Assembly (NCBI GenBank): GCA_902497215.1
Contig: CABVEH010000049.1
Location: 1 to 7,926, forward strand
DNA: 7,926 nucleotides
Direction: 5' to 3'
DNA from: an uncultured Eggerthellaceae bacterium
Lineage (GTDB): Bacteria > Actinomycetota > Coriobacteriia > Coriobacteriales > Eggerthellaceae
This document shows positions 1-6,454 of this stretch, one piece after another. The position numbers were made by a program, and so were the translations under genes. The stretch's first letter is position 1. Every line of letters starts with the position of its first letter. The notes under the pieces are model-generated. The model worked only from the letters and a program-made list of their open reading frames with translations. It made no database searches and was not told where the DNA came from.

Positions 1-731
1 AGGTGGCAGCGCGCGCATTGGACGCAGGCTACGAGCCGATATCGCTGGTGGTGCCCGAGCACAGACTGGAACGCGAACGCGCCTTGGTCGAGCGGTTCGA
101 GGAACAGCTAGGCGTCGACGTGTTCGCGGTGCCCGGCGAGCAGCTGGAAGCGCTAGCAGGCTACGAGGTGACCCGCGGCGTGCTCGCGGCCATGAGGCGC
201 AAGCCCCTTCCATCCCTGGGCGACCTGCTGGAAGGCGCATCCCGCGTCGCCGTGCTGGAGGGCATAACCAACCATGCGAACGTGGGGTCGGTCTTCCGCA
301 ACGCGGCAGCGCTTGGGGTCGACGCCGTGCTGGTCAGCCCCGACTGCAGCGACCCTTTGTACAGGCGCGCTGTACGCGTGTCCATGGGAACGGTGTTCCA
401 GGTGCCCTGGACGCGCCTCGAAGACGACGGGGGCGGATGGCTCGGCGCCGCGATGGAAGGCCTGCGCAAGGCGCGCTTCGAAACCTGCGCCTTCGCGCTG
501 CACGACGAGTCCGTGGACCTGGGCGACGACAGGCTTGCAGGCATCGACAGGCTGGCGATGTTCTTCGGCACCGAAGGCACCGGGCTCGCCCAGGCCACGA
601 TCGACGCCTGCGACCACGTGGTCAAGATCCCGATGCGCGAGGGCGTGGACTCGCTCAACGTCGCCGCGACGTCCGCCGTGGCGTTCTGGGAGCTGCGGAG
701 CAGGGACGGACGCCGAGGTGCTCGCGTATAA
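1..731 (+). CDS. SpoU/TrmH-family RNA 2'-O-methyltransferase (5' end outside window)
   Basis: This is the C-terminal ~243 residues of a SPOUT-class (TrmH/SpoU) methyltransferase, which uses S-adenosylmethionine to 2'-O-methylate a ribose in tRNA or rRNA. Numbering from the GTG at position 3, all three SpoU signature motifs are visible: motif 1 at about residues 90-100 (N-HANVGSVFRN), motif 2 at 188-195 (FGTEGTGL) and motif 3 at 209-222 (IPMREGVDSLNVAAT). Together they form the trefoil-knot cofactor site. The GTG at 3 is probably not the real start: the text there (AARALDAGYEPISLVV) resembles the usual N-terminal substrate-binding segment, and family members are normally some 30 or more residues longer. 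The gene therefore most likely begins before base 1. The target nucleotide cannot be read from the sequence. Its TAA stop (729-731) lies inside the -10 box of the next operon, and I see no terminator after it. Family assignment is firm; subfamily is unknown. Confidence 0.93.
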   Translation, partial: VAARALDAGYEPISLVVPEHRLERERALVERFEEQLGVDVFAVPGEQLEALAGYEVTRGVLAAMRRKPLPSLGDLLEGASRVAVLEGITNHANVGSVFRNAAALGVDAVLVSPDCSDPLYRRAVRVSMGTVFQVPWTRLEDDGGGWLGAAMEGLRKARFETCAFALHDESVDLGDDRLAGIDRLAMFFGTEGTGLAQATIDACDHVVKIPMREGVDSLNVAATSAVAFWELRSRDGRRGARV

Positions 732-732
732 T
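703..732 (+). promoter_or_regulatory. Predicted promoter of the PH-domain/CorA operon
   Basis: A perfect -10 hexamer TATAAT occupies 727-732. A weak -35 candidate GGGACG (703-708, matching the GAC core of TTGACA) lies 18 bases upstream. The predicted start is near 739, giving a leader of roughly 23 bases before the ATG at 762, with a TGGAG ribosome site at 753-757. The -10 box overlaps the TAA stop of the preceding methyltransferase gene. The -35 match is poor, so either the -10 carries most of the strength or another sigma factor or activator is involved. Confidence 0.6.
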
Positions 733-761
733 CTAGGGACACGTCGAAAGATTGGAGCCCC

Positions 762-1256
762 ATGCGTCCCCTGCCTTCCCAGCAGCTAGACCCGCGCATA
801 AAGAACGTCTGGCGGATCAGCGCCCTCATAACCACCGTGATCGTGTACGCATGCTGCGCCCTCCCCTTCCTTCTGGTGGGATTCTTCTCCGCCGAGGAGG
901 CCGAATGGGCCTACATGCTTGTCGCCGTGGAGACCGTCCTTGCCGTGCTTGCCATGGTCGTCTTCGTCGCCGTGCTGCCTCCGCTCAGGTACATCCGCTG
1001 GCACTACCAGCTCGACCCCGGGTTCCTGGACATATCCAAGGGGATCGTGTGGCGCCAGCGCTGCGTTATCCCGTTCATCCGCGTGCAGAACACCGACACC
1101 CAGCAAGGGCCCATCATGCGCGCCTTCCACCTTTCGTCTGTTACCGTGTCGACCGCCGCCGGGAACCACCAGATACCCGGCATAGACATCGAACAGGCCG
1201 ACGCGCTTCGCGACAAGGCCGCGGAATTCGCCCGCATTGCGCGCGAGGACGTCTAG
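762..1256 (+). CDS. PH domain-containing membrane protein, YdbS-like (bPH2/DUF304)
   Basis: This 164-residue membrane protein has two predicted transmembrane helices (about residues 19-42 and 49-72) followed by one bacterial PH-like domain (about 75-160). The typical bPH2 text is present: a YQL-DPGFLDISKGI strand pair, then IPFIRVQNTDTQQGP, an AFHLSSVTVSTAAG strand and a C-terminal ADALRDKAAEF helix. The ATG at 762 has TGGAG four bases upstream. It ends one base before the start of a second, larger PH-domain protein. This small-plus-large arrangement matches Bacillus subtilis YdbS-YdbT, a SigW-controlled pair reported to protect against certain antimicrobial peptides. No enzymatic residues are evident; the domain probably acts at the inner face of the membrane as a scaffold or lipid/protein-binding module. 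The family call is strong. Transfer of the Bacillus function is inference only. Confidence 0.88.
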   Translation: MRPLPSQQLDPRIKNVWRISALITTVIVYACCALPFLLVGFFSAEEAEWAYMLVAVETVLAVLAMVVFVAVLPPLRYIRWHYQLDPGFLDISKGIVWRQRCVIPFIRVQNTDTQQGPIMRAFHLSSVTVSTAAGNHQIPGIDIEQADALRDKAAEFARIAREDV

Positions 1257-1257
1257 C

Positions 1258-3138
1258 ATGAACGGATCTACGCAGAACGCATCCTCTCCCGACGCCGCCA
1301 AAAGGCGCGTCCACCACGCCTACATCTGGCTTGGAGGCATAGCTGCGGCCTTCTGGATGGTGGTGGCGTTCGGCTTCGCCGGAATCGGCATCGTCGGGGA
1401 ACTGCTCGAAGACGGAAGCCTGAACCCCATGGCGTTGGACGTCTCGGCAGGGGCCGACTCCCTGTCCATAGGCATGTCCGCCGGGCTCATAGCCGGCGGC
1501 ATCGGCGTGATCGTGGTCTTGGCGGCCGGAATCGCCATCGGTTTCCGCGCGCTTGCGTACAAGCACCTGTGGTACGAGCTCGACGCCTCCGAGCTGAGCG
1601 TCTATTCGGGAATCCTCAGCAAGAAGCGCACCCACGTCCCCTACCAGAAGATACAAAGCGTCGACCTCAAGGCGCCCCTGGTCAAGCGTGTGCTTGGCCT
1701 ATGCGACGTGGTGGTCGACACCGCCGGAGGGGCGGCGAACAAGGCGGTCGTGATCCCATACCTTTCCAAGCAGGACGCGCAGACGCTCCAGCGCGAGCTT
1801 TACACGCTGAAGGCCGAAGGCGTTCCTGCGCAGGCAGCCCCCGCACCAGGCGGCGAAGGCGCGCCCGCGGCGGACTTCGCGCCTCCCTCGGGGCAGCCTC
1901 TCTATGCGGGGGCGCCACCTGTCGCGGAAAGCAACGTCCTCGACATCGGAAGCCAGGCGTGGGACGAGTTCGGCGGCGTGTTCGCATCGGGGCCTGTCGA
2001 GATGGAGGCCCCAAGCTACGAGTACGGCCTCACCAACAAGGAGATCGTGCTTGCCGGCATGTCGAACAGCAGCGGAGTGATCGGCGGAATCGTCGGCGCG
2101 GTCGTGTCCGGAATCGCGCTCGTCGCGCCCATGCTGGCCGCCGTCGGAATGTACGTGCCCGACGCATACGACTCGGCGGCCTACTTCGTCATGGATGCCT
2201 TCATGGGAGGCGCGCTCGGGTCGCTTCTTCCGGTCGCCCTTCTGGCCGTCGTCGGAATCGCCCTCGTGATATGGGTGATAGCGTCCCTTGCTACTTGCAT
2301 CCAGTACGGCGGGTTCCGCGCGAGAAGGCGTGGAACCCGCATCGAGGTTGAGCTGGGGCTTCTGCAGCACAACTCCATAACCTTGGACGTCGAACGCGTG
2401 CAGTCTGTCGTCGTCAAGCAATCTTTCATCCGGCGTATCTTCGGGTACTGCGAGCTGTCCCTCGGCAAGGTGAACGCGGCACAGCCCGGAAACGACTCCA
2501 ATTCCAAGGCCCAGTCCGATTCGGGATGCGTGATACACCCGTTCGTGAAGCTCGACAGGGTCGATGGGATCCTGCACGGCATGATCCCCGAATACGCGAA
2601 CCTTCCAAAAGACGAGCACAAGGTCGCCCCGGTGGCGTTGCGAAGGGGAATCGTGCGCAGGTGCATCCTGTTCGGCGGAGGCTTCTGGCTTGCCGTGGTC
2701 GCGGTGGCAGCGCAGCTCGCGATGCATGCCGCAGCCGGCGTCGCGTACATCGACGAAGGCATCCTGTTCGCCACGGACGCCGTCGCAATGGTGCTGTACG
2801 TGCTGGCGGTCTTGATACTCGTGGTCGACGCGGCAGCGGCCGTCCTGTGGTTCAGGGACTCCCGGTTCGCGCTCGACCGGAGCATGGTTTCGCTCACGAA
2901 CGGCGGCCTGTCCAAGAACACGGTGGCTATCCCGCGCACCAAGGTGCAGTTCGCAACCGCGAAGACGAACCCCCTGCAACGCCGCGCCAAAACCGCCACG
3001 GTTGCCGCGACGACGGCCGCAGGTCCCCCGAAAGCGGCATGCAGTAGCAAAGGCGTCGTCGTCCAGTCCAGGTTACGTCCCGCGAACGGGTCTTCGATTC
3101 CGGGCCTGCAGGCTGCTGGTTGGATTATCTTCTTGTGA
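1258..3138 (+). CDS. Large PH domain-containing membrane protein, YdbT-like, with aberrant C-terminus
   Basis: This 626-residue protein is the larger partner of the upstream YdbS-like protein. The ATG at 1258 is chosen over the upstream GTG at 1237 because GAGGA (1245-1249) sits eight bases before it and it follows the previous stop by one base. Layout: transmembrane helices at about 22-48 and 76-95; PH-like domain 1 at about 100-182; an Ala/Pro/Gly-rich linker at 187-225; a second helix pair at about 271-299 and 318-346; PH-like domain 2 at about 348-443; a third helix pair at about 466-495 and 505-531; and the start of PH-like domain 3 at about 533-589 (SLTNGGLSKNTVAIPR, KTNPLQRRAKTATV, then TTAAG). 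YdbT-type proteins normally finish domain 3 with a further strand and an acidic helix. Here the last ~37 residues (from 590) do not resemble that ending and use AT-ending codons rare elsewhere in the gene. The gene may be intact but divergent, or truncated by a rearrangement. Role is probably as for its partner: membrane-stress or peptide tolerance, by inference. Confidence 0.85.
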   Translation: MNGSTQNASSPDAAKRRVHHAYIWLGGIAAAFWMVVAFGFAGIGIVGELLEDGSLNPMALDVSAGADSLSIGMSAGLIAGGIGVIVVLAAGIAIGFRALAYKHLWYELDASELSVYSGILSKKRTHVPYQKIQSVDLKAPLVKRVLGLCDVVVDTAGGAANKAVVIPYLSKQDAQTLQRELYTLKAEGVPAQAAPAPGGEGAPAADFAPPSGQPLYAGAPPVAESNVLDIGSQAWDEFGGVFASGPVEMEAPSYEYGLTNKEIVLAGMSNSSGVIGGIVGAVVSGIALVAPMLAAVGMYVPDAYDSAAYFVMDAFMGGALGSLLPVALLAVVGIALVIWVIASLATCIQYGGFRARRRGTRIEVELGLLQHNSITLDVERVQSVVVKQSFIRRIFGYCELSLGKVNAAQPGNDSNSKAQSDSGCVIHPFVKLDRVDGILHGMIPEYANLPKDEHKVAPVALRRGIVRRCILFGGGFWLAVVAVAAQLAMHAAAGVAYIDEGILFATDAVAMVLYVLAVLILVVDAAAAVLWFRDSRFALDRSMVSLTNGGLSKNTVAIPRTKVQFATAKTNPLQRRAKTATVAATTAAGPPKAACSSKGVVVQSRLRPANGSSIPGLQAAGWIIFL

Positions 3139-3179
3139 TAGGAAGACCATGCAGGGCGTCTCACGGAAGCGGGGTAAGG

Positions 3180-4136
3180 ATGTCCGTCTTCTACCAGATA
3201 AAGGCCATCGAGGGCACGAAGAGCAAGCATGCGCCGTCAAGCCTGTGCGAGGTTCCCGCCGACATAGCAGCGTGCAGCACGCTGCCCGTGGTCGCGGCGA
3301 TCACTCCGGAAGAGTTCGAAGGGCTCGGGGTCGACCTCAACGTTCTCAAGAAGTCGCCGATGGCCCTAATACATTCCGAAAGCAACTACGTGGACGTCTA
3401 CCCCGACTTCATCGTGGGGTCGCTGTCCATCCCCAAGAAGAGCTGCGGCGACGAACCCGACGAGTCGTTCGCGTTCTATCTTGACGCGACCAAGCTGCTG
3501 TTCCTCGACGACAACACGGGTGCCGAGAAAATCCTCGCGAACGCAGTGGGCACCGGCGTGCTGGGCGACGTGACGCCGGCGCACTGCCTGTACTTCTTCA
3601 TGAAGGAGCTGCTGATAAACGAGTACGGCGAGCTTGGCGCGTTCGAGGACGCGATGGAGGACTACGAGGAGAACCTTCTGAAGCGCGGGGCGGACATACA
3701 GCCCGAGAAGCTCGTCGAATTCCGCCGCTGCACCATGAGGTTCGGCATCCACTACCAGCAGATAACCGCCATCGCCACCGAGCTGTCCGACAACGAGAAC
3801 AAGATGCTGAGCAAGACCGACGCGCGGTCGTTCGCCCACATCTCCGACCTAGCCGAACGTTTGACTTCGAGGGCCGAGATGCTGAAGGAGTACAGCCTGC
3901 AGCTTCACGAGATGCAGGAGACCCACATATCCATGAAGCAGAACTCCATCATGCAGGTGTTCACCATCGTCACCGTGCTTTTCGCGCCGCTCACGCTGGT
4001 CACGGGATGGTTCGGCATGAACCTGAAGCTGCTGCCCGGCATCGATTGGAGCTTCATGTGGATCGCCCTCATAGCCGTGGGCGTCACGTCCACCACGTTG
4101 CTGCTGCTCCTGTTCCACAGGAAGAAGTGGCTGTAG
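3180..4136 (+). CDS. CorA-like divalent cation (Mg2+/Co2+/Ni2+) transporter
   Basis: This is a 318-residue protein of the CorA/2-TM-GxN family, membrane channels that form pentamers and admit Mg2+ or related ions down the electrochemical gradient. A soluble N-terminal domain of about 200 residues leads into a long charged helix (about 200-255, with EMLKEYSLQLHEM). Then come TM1 (about 258-277), the hallmark GMN tripeptide (279-281) and TM2 (about 290-312), ending in the basic tail HRKKWL. This short basic cytosolic end is typical of the family. The classical MPEL loop after GMN is replaced by LPGIDW, as in divergent members, so the transported ion cannot be assigned. The ATG at 3180 is preferred: GGGG at 3171-3174 precedes it, and the protein then starts MSVFYQIKAIEG; the in-frame TTG at 3120 would start inside the preceding gene. 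The 41-base gap after the YdbT-like gene holds no clear terminator, so cotranscription is likely. Confidence 0.88.
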   Translation: MSVFYQIKAIEGTKSKHAPSSLCEVPADIAACSTLPVVAAITPEEFEGLGVDLNVLKKSPMALIHSESNYVDVYPDFIVGSLSIPKKSCGDEPDESFAFYLDATKLLFLDDNTGAEKILANAVGTGVLGDVTPAHCLYFFMKELLINEYGELGAFEDAMEDYEENLLKRGADIQPEKLVEFRRCTMRFGIHYQQITAIATELSDNENKMLSKTDARSFAHISDLAERLTSRAEMLKEYSLQLHEMQETHISMKQNSIMQVFTIVTVLFAPLTLVTGWFGMNLKLLPGIDWSFMWIALIAVGVTSTTLLLLLFHRKKWL

Positions 4137-4150
4137 GCGCAAAACGAAAA

Positions 4151-4178
4151 CAGGCCGGAGGAAGAATCCTCTGGCCTG
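4151..4178 (-). terminator. Intrinsic terminator behind tRNA-Val; also lies behind corA
   Basis: The sequence forms a 12-bp stem (arms 4151-4162 and 4167-4172 plus 4173-4178, one G-U pair) with a four-base AGAA loop. On the minus strand it is followed by TTTTCGTTTT (4150-4141), a good U-rich tract, so it best terminates tRNA-Val and any trpS read-through. On the plus strand the tail is GTTTAT, weaker, but the hairpin lies 14 bases after the corA stop and may serve both convergent units. Confidence 0.88.
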
Positions 4179-4186
4179 CGTGTTTA

Positions 4187-4261
4187 TGGTGGTCGCTACA
4201 GGATTTGAACCTGTGACCCCCGCCGTGTGAAGGCGATGCTCTCCCGCTGAGCCAAGCGACC
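4187..4261 (-). tRNA. tRNA-Val (anticodon CAC), CCA encoded
   Basis: The minus strand folds into a complete 75-base cloverleaf. The acceptor GGTCGCT pairs perfectly with AGCGACC. The D stem is GCTC/GAGC with a seven-base loop. The anticodon stem TCGCC/GGCGG holds the loop TTCACAC, giving anticodon CAC (reads GUG valine codons). The variable loop is GGGTC, and the T arm is ACAGG-TTCAAAT-CCTGT. The discriminator is A and the 3'-CCA is encoded in the DNA (4189-4187). A promoter lies just upstream and a strong hairpin terminator just downstream, so the gene looks functional and independently expressed. Confidence 0.97.
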
Positions 4262-4272
4262 TTGTTCGAAGT

Positions 4273-4301
4273 ATTCTAGCGGGAATGACGGCCCGCTGCA
4301 A
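4273..4301 (-). promoter_or_regulatory. Predicted tRNA-Val promoter
   Basis: On the minus strand, TTGCAG (4301-4296) and TAGAAT (4278-4273) are separated by 17 bases, a reasonable sigma-70-type promoter whose start would fall a few bases before the tRNA. The spacer is bracketed by an inverted repeat (AGCGGG at 4278-4283, CCCGCT at 4292-4297) whose arms touch both promoter boxes. Confidence 0.6.
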
Positions 4302-4335
4302 GTTGCGTTCGTCGTTTCCACACAACCGTCAGCAG

Positions 4336-5391
4336 CTAGTAGACCATCCCCATGGCCTCGCGAACCTCGTTCAGCGTGGTCTCGGCCACCTCGTTGGCCA
4401 GCCTGTTGCCCTCGTGCAGCACATCCTCGATGTAGGGAATGTCGCGCTCGAGTTCGCGCCGGCGCTCGCGGATGGGCTCAAGGTAGGCGTTCACAGACTC
4501 GGTCACGTACTTCTTCAGCGTGCCCGAGCCTCCGTCGCCTATTTCGGAGGCGATGTCGACCTCTTTGCGGCCGGTTGTGAGCGCCGCCGTGGTCAGCAGG
4601 GCACTTACGCCCGGGCGTGCGTCCGGGTCGAACGTGATGTTGCGGTCGCTGTCGGTCTGCGACTTCTTGATGAGCTTCGCCGTCTCCTCGGCCGTAGCCG
4701 ACAGCGAGATCGCGTTGCCGTACGACTTCGACATCTTGCGGCCGTCAAGCCCAGGTATCTCCACCGACTCGTTCAGCAGCCCCACGGGTTCCGGGAACAC
4801 CTTGGCGTAACGCTCGTTGAAGCGGCGCGCGATCTGGCGCGTCTGCTCGATGTGGGGCAGCTGGTCCTTCCCCACCGGAACGATGTTGCCCTTGCAGAAC
4901 AGGATGTCGCACGCCTGGTGCACCGGATACGTCAGAAGCAGGCCCGTGAGCGTATGCCCCGAGGCCTCCTTCTCCGACTTCACGGTGGGGTTGCGCAGAA
5001 GCTCGCTCTCGCTGACCAGCGACAGGAACGGAAGCATGAGCTGGTTGAGCGCAGGCACGGCCGAGTGCGTGAAGATCATGGTGCGTTCCGGGTCGATGCC
5101 GCAGGCGAGGTAGTCGATCACCATGTTGCGCACGTTGTCGGCGATGTTGTCGGTGGTGTCGCGATCGGTGATCACCTGGTAGTCCGCGATGACTATGTTG
5201 GTGTGCACCCCCTGGTCCTGAAGCGCCACGCGCTCCTTCAGGGTTCCGAAGTAGTGCCCGAGGTGCAGGCGTCCCGTGGGGCGGTCGCCCGTGAGCATCA
5301 CGAACTTCGACGGGTCCTTCGCGAGCTGCTCCTTGGTCTCGTCGCTCATCTTCTGCTGCGCGAGGAACGTCTCGCTCTCGGTTCTTGCCAT
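4336..5391 (-). CDS. trpS: Tryptophanyl-tRNA synthetase
   Basis: This 351-residue class I aminoacyl-tRNA synthetase activates tryptophan with ATP and charges tRNA-Trp in the cytoplasm. The Rossmann core starts at about residue 30 with MLTGDRPTGRLHLGHYFG, containing the HIGH-type signature HLGH (43-46). The second signature KMSKS is at 219-223 within GRKMSKSYGN. The GKDQ motif (174-177) and the helical C-terminal anticodon-recognition region (about 235-351) are present. The ATG at 5391 is supported by AAGGA seven bases upstream (minus strand of 5399-5403). It leaves a ~29-residue extension before the core; an in-frame ATG at 5349 is an alternative without as good a site. The gene follows the DUF362 gene by 47 bases with no terminator or T-box leader in the gap, so it probably shares that gene's promoter. 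No classical terminator follows its stop; transcription may continue through tRNA-Val to the 4151-4178 hairpin. Confidence 0.96.
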   Translation of the reverse strand: MARTESETFLAQQKMSDETKEQLAKDPSKFVMLTGDRPTGRLHLGHYFGTLKERVALQDQGVHTNIVIADYQVITDRDTTDNIADNVRNMVIDYLACGIDPERTMIFTHSAVPALNQLMLPFLSLVSESELLRNPTVKSEKEASGHTLTGLLLTYPVHQACDILFCKGNIVPVGKDQLPHIEQTRQIARRFNERYAKVFPEPVGLLNESVEIPGLDGRKMSKSYGNAISLSATAEETAKLIKKSQTDSDRNITFDPDARPGVSALLTTAALTTGRKEVDIASEIGDGGSGTLKKYVTESVNAYLEPIRERRRELERDIPYIEDVLHEGNRLANEVAETTLNEVREAMGMVY

Positions 5392-5438
5392 CCTGCGGTC
5401 CTTCTCTTTCCTGTCGGTTGCGGTTTCTTGCGTGACGC

Positions 5439-6317
5439 CTACAGGGTCACGAGTTCGTACTTGCGGCTGCCCAGGCCATGCTGCTCGGCGGCTTCTAGCA
5501 GAAGCAGACCATTGCGGCTCTCGATGCGCTCGACCATCGCGGCGTTGCCGGGGTCGTCCGAGGCATACACCGCGTCGATGCATGCCTGGTCGACGGCCAC
5601 GGGGTCCGTCGAGGCGAAGATGCCGATGTCCGCCATGGCCGGAGCCTCGGGGTCGGCCACGCAGTCGCAGTCCACGGACAGGTTGTTGGCGATGTTGACG
5701 TAGACGATGTTCTCGCGGCCCATGTAGTCCATCACGGACTGGTCGGCGTCGGCCATGGAACGGATGAACGAGTCGTGGTCGCCGTTCATCAGGTCGTCGA
5801 ACGTGCCGTCCGCCTCGCCCGAGGTGTGGATCTTCATCTTGCCGCGCGAGGACGCGACGCCGATCGACATGTTCTTGAGCGCGCCACCGAAGCCGCCCAT
5901 GGGATGCCCCTTGAAGTGCGACAGCATCAGCATGGACGAGTACTCCGCCAGGTGCGCGCCGACTATGTTGAAGTCGAGGTGGAAGCCGTCCTTCACGGGA
6001 AGGGTCATCTCGCCGGCTTCGTCCATGAGGTCGCACGGGGCGATGTCGGTGAACCCGTGGTCCTCGAACGTCTTCCAATGGGCCTCGGTGGTGTCGCGCT
6101 TGCCGGGATAGGCCGTGTTGCATTCGACGATGGTGCCGTCGACGGACTTCACGAGCCCCTCGATCAGCGACGGCTGCAGGTAGTGCTTGTTGCCGGGCTC
6201 GCCGGTCGATATCTTCACGGCGCACTTGGGCTTGAGCGTGGCTCCAAGGGCGTCGAAAGCCTTCTGAAGCGCTTCGGGGCTGATTTCCTTCGTGAAATAC
6301 ACCTTGGGTTCTGCCAT
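5439..6317 (-). CDS. DUF362 domain-containing protein without ferredoxin domain
   Basis: This 292-residue cytoplasmic protein belongs to the DUF362 family, often annotated as uncharacterised Fe-S centre protein. Hallmarks are the glycine-rich core at 132-160 (LSHFKGHPMGGFGGALKNMS, then GVASSRGK), a VDCDC segment at 215-219 and the following DIGIFASTDPVAVDQAC (230-246). Many relatives carry two CxxCxxCxxxCP clusters for 4Fe-4S centres after the glycine-rich core; here that place (161-205) has none. The remaining cysteines (32, 66, 95, 217, 219, 246) are scattered, so a metal or cluster role would rest on these, chiefly the CDC pair. The ATG at 6317 is chosen because GAAAGG lies seven bases upstream and a promoter lies 43 bases upstream. 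Earlier in-frame codons would start beyond the promoter and run into the tRNA-Leu gene. The reaction is unknown. Its pairing with trpS may be positional only. Confidence 0.88.
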   Translation of the reverse strand: MAEPKVYFTKEISPEALQKAFDALGATLKPKCAVKISTGEPGNKHYLQPSLIEGLVKSVDGTIVECNTAYPGKRDTTEAHWKTFEDHGFTDIAPCDLMDEAGEMTLPVKDGFHLDFNIVGAHLAEYSSMLMLSHFKGHPMGGFGGALKNMSIGVASSRGKMKIHTSGEADGTFDDLMNGDHDSFIRSMADADQSVMDYMGRENIVYVNIANNLSVDCDCVADPEAPAMADIGIFASTDPVAVDQACIDAVYASDDPGNAAMVERIESRNGLLLLEAAEQHGLGSRKYELVTL

Positions 6318-6359
6318 GATGCCGCCTTTCAGGTCGAATGGTTGGGATTCTTTGCCCTG

Positions 6360-6387
6360 ATTATACAAGGAAAGCCGAATACGTCCT
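6360..6387 (-). promoter_or_regulatory. Predicted promoter of the DUF362-trpS operon
   Basis: On the minus strand a perfect TATAAT (6365-6360) lies 16 bases after AGGACG (6387-6382), a weak -35 sharing only the GAC core. The predicted leader is about 36 bases, too short for a T-box or attenuator. It is back-to-back with the tRNA-Leu promoter, their -35 candidates sharing base 6387. Confidence 0.6.
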
Positions 6388-6415
6388 TGCGGCCGGGTTG
6401 CAAGTCCTGTATTAT
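6387..6415 (+). promoter_or_regulatory. Predicted tRNA-Leu promoter
   Basis: TTGCGG (6387-6392) and TATTAT (6410-6415) are spaced by 17 bases on the plus strand. Transcription would begin near 6422, leaving a leader of about 33 bases. That leader contains a small hairpin (GCACG at 6427-6431 with CGTGC at 6440-6444) ahead of the mature 5' end at 6455. Confidence 0.58.
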
Positions 6416-6454
6416 TCATTAGCGCTGCACGTCGCAAGGCGTGCGCATGCGAGT

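Noticed and set aside
1699..2979. A 426-codon open frame on the minus strand opposite the YdbT-like gene
   Set aside because: It is a GC-rich antisense shadow: the product is rich in Arg/His/Asp with no recognisable family, while the plus strand carries clear PH-domain motifs.
3079..3104. A possible tRNA fragment or attachment-site remnant (TTCGATT with CCCG-CGAA-CGGG nearby)
   Set aside because: The five bases either side of TTCGATT do not pair as a T stem, and no acceptor or anticodon arm is present.
3120..3179. An independent promoter for corA in the ydbT-corA gap
   Set aside because: TTGGAT at 3120 has no acceptable -10 at 16-18 bases; transcription from upstream is simpler.
5392..5438. 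A T-box or tryptophan attenuator ahead of trpS
   Set aside because: The gap is only 47 bases, with no hairpin, no Trp codon run and no T-box consensus.
4285..5703. A 472-codon plus-strand frame across trpS and the 3' end of the DUF362 gene
   Set aside because: It is antisense to the clear HLGH and KMSKS motifs of TrpRS, and its composition is typical of an antisense frame in GC-rich DNA.
5392..6225. An N-terminal extension of TrpRS running far upstream in the same frame
   Set aside because: The extension is an out-of-frame reading of the DUF362 gene with Arg/Gly/His-rich text. The ATG at 5391 has a good ribosome site and the right length.
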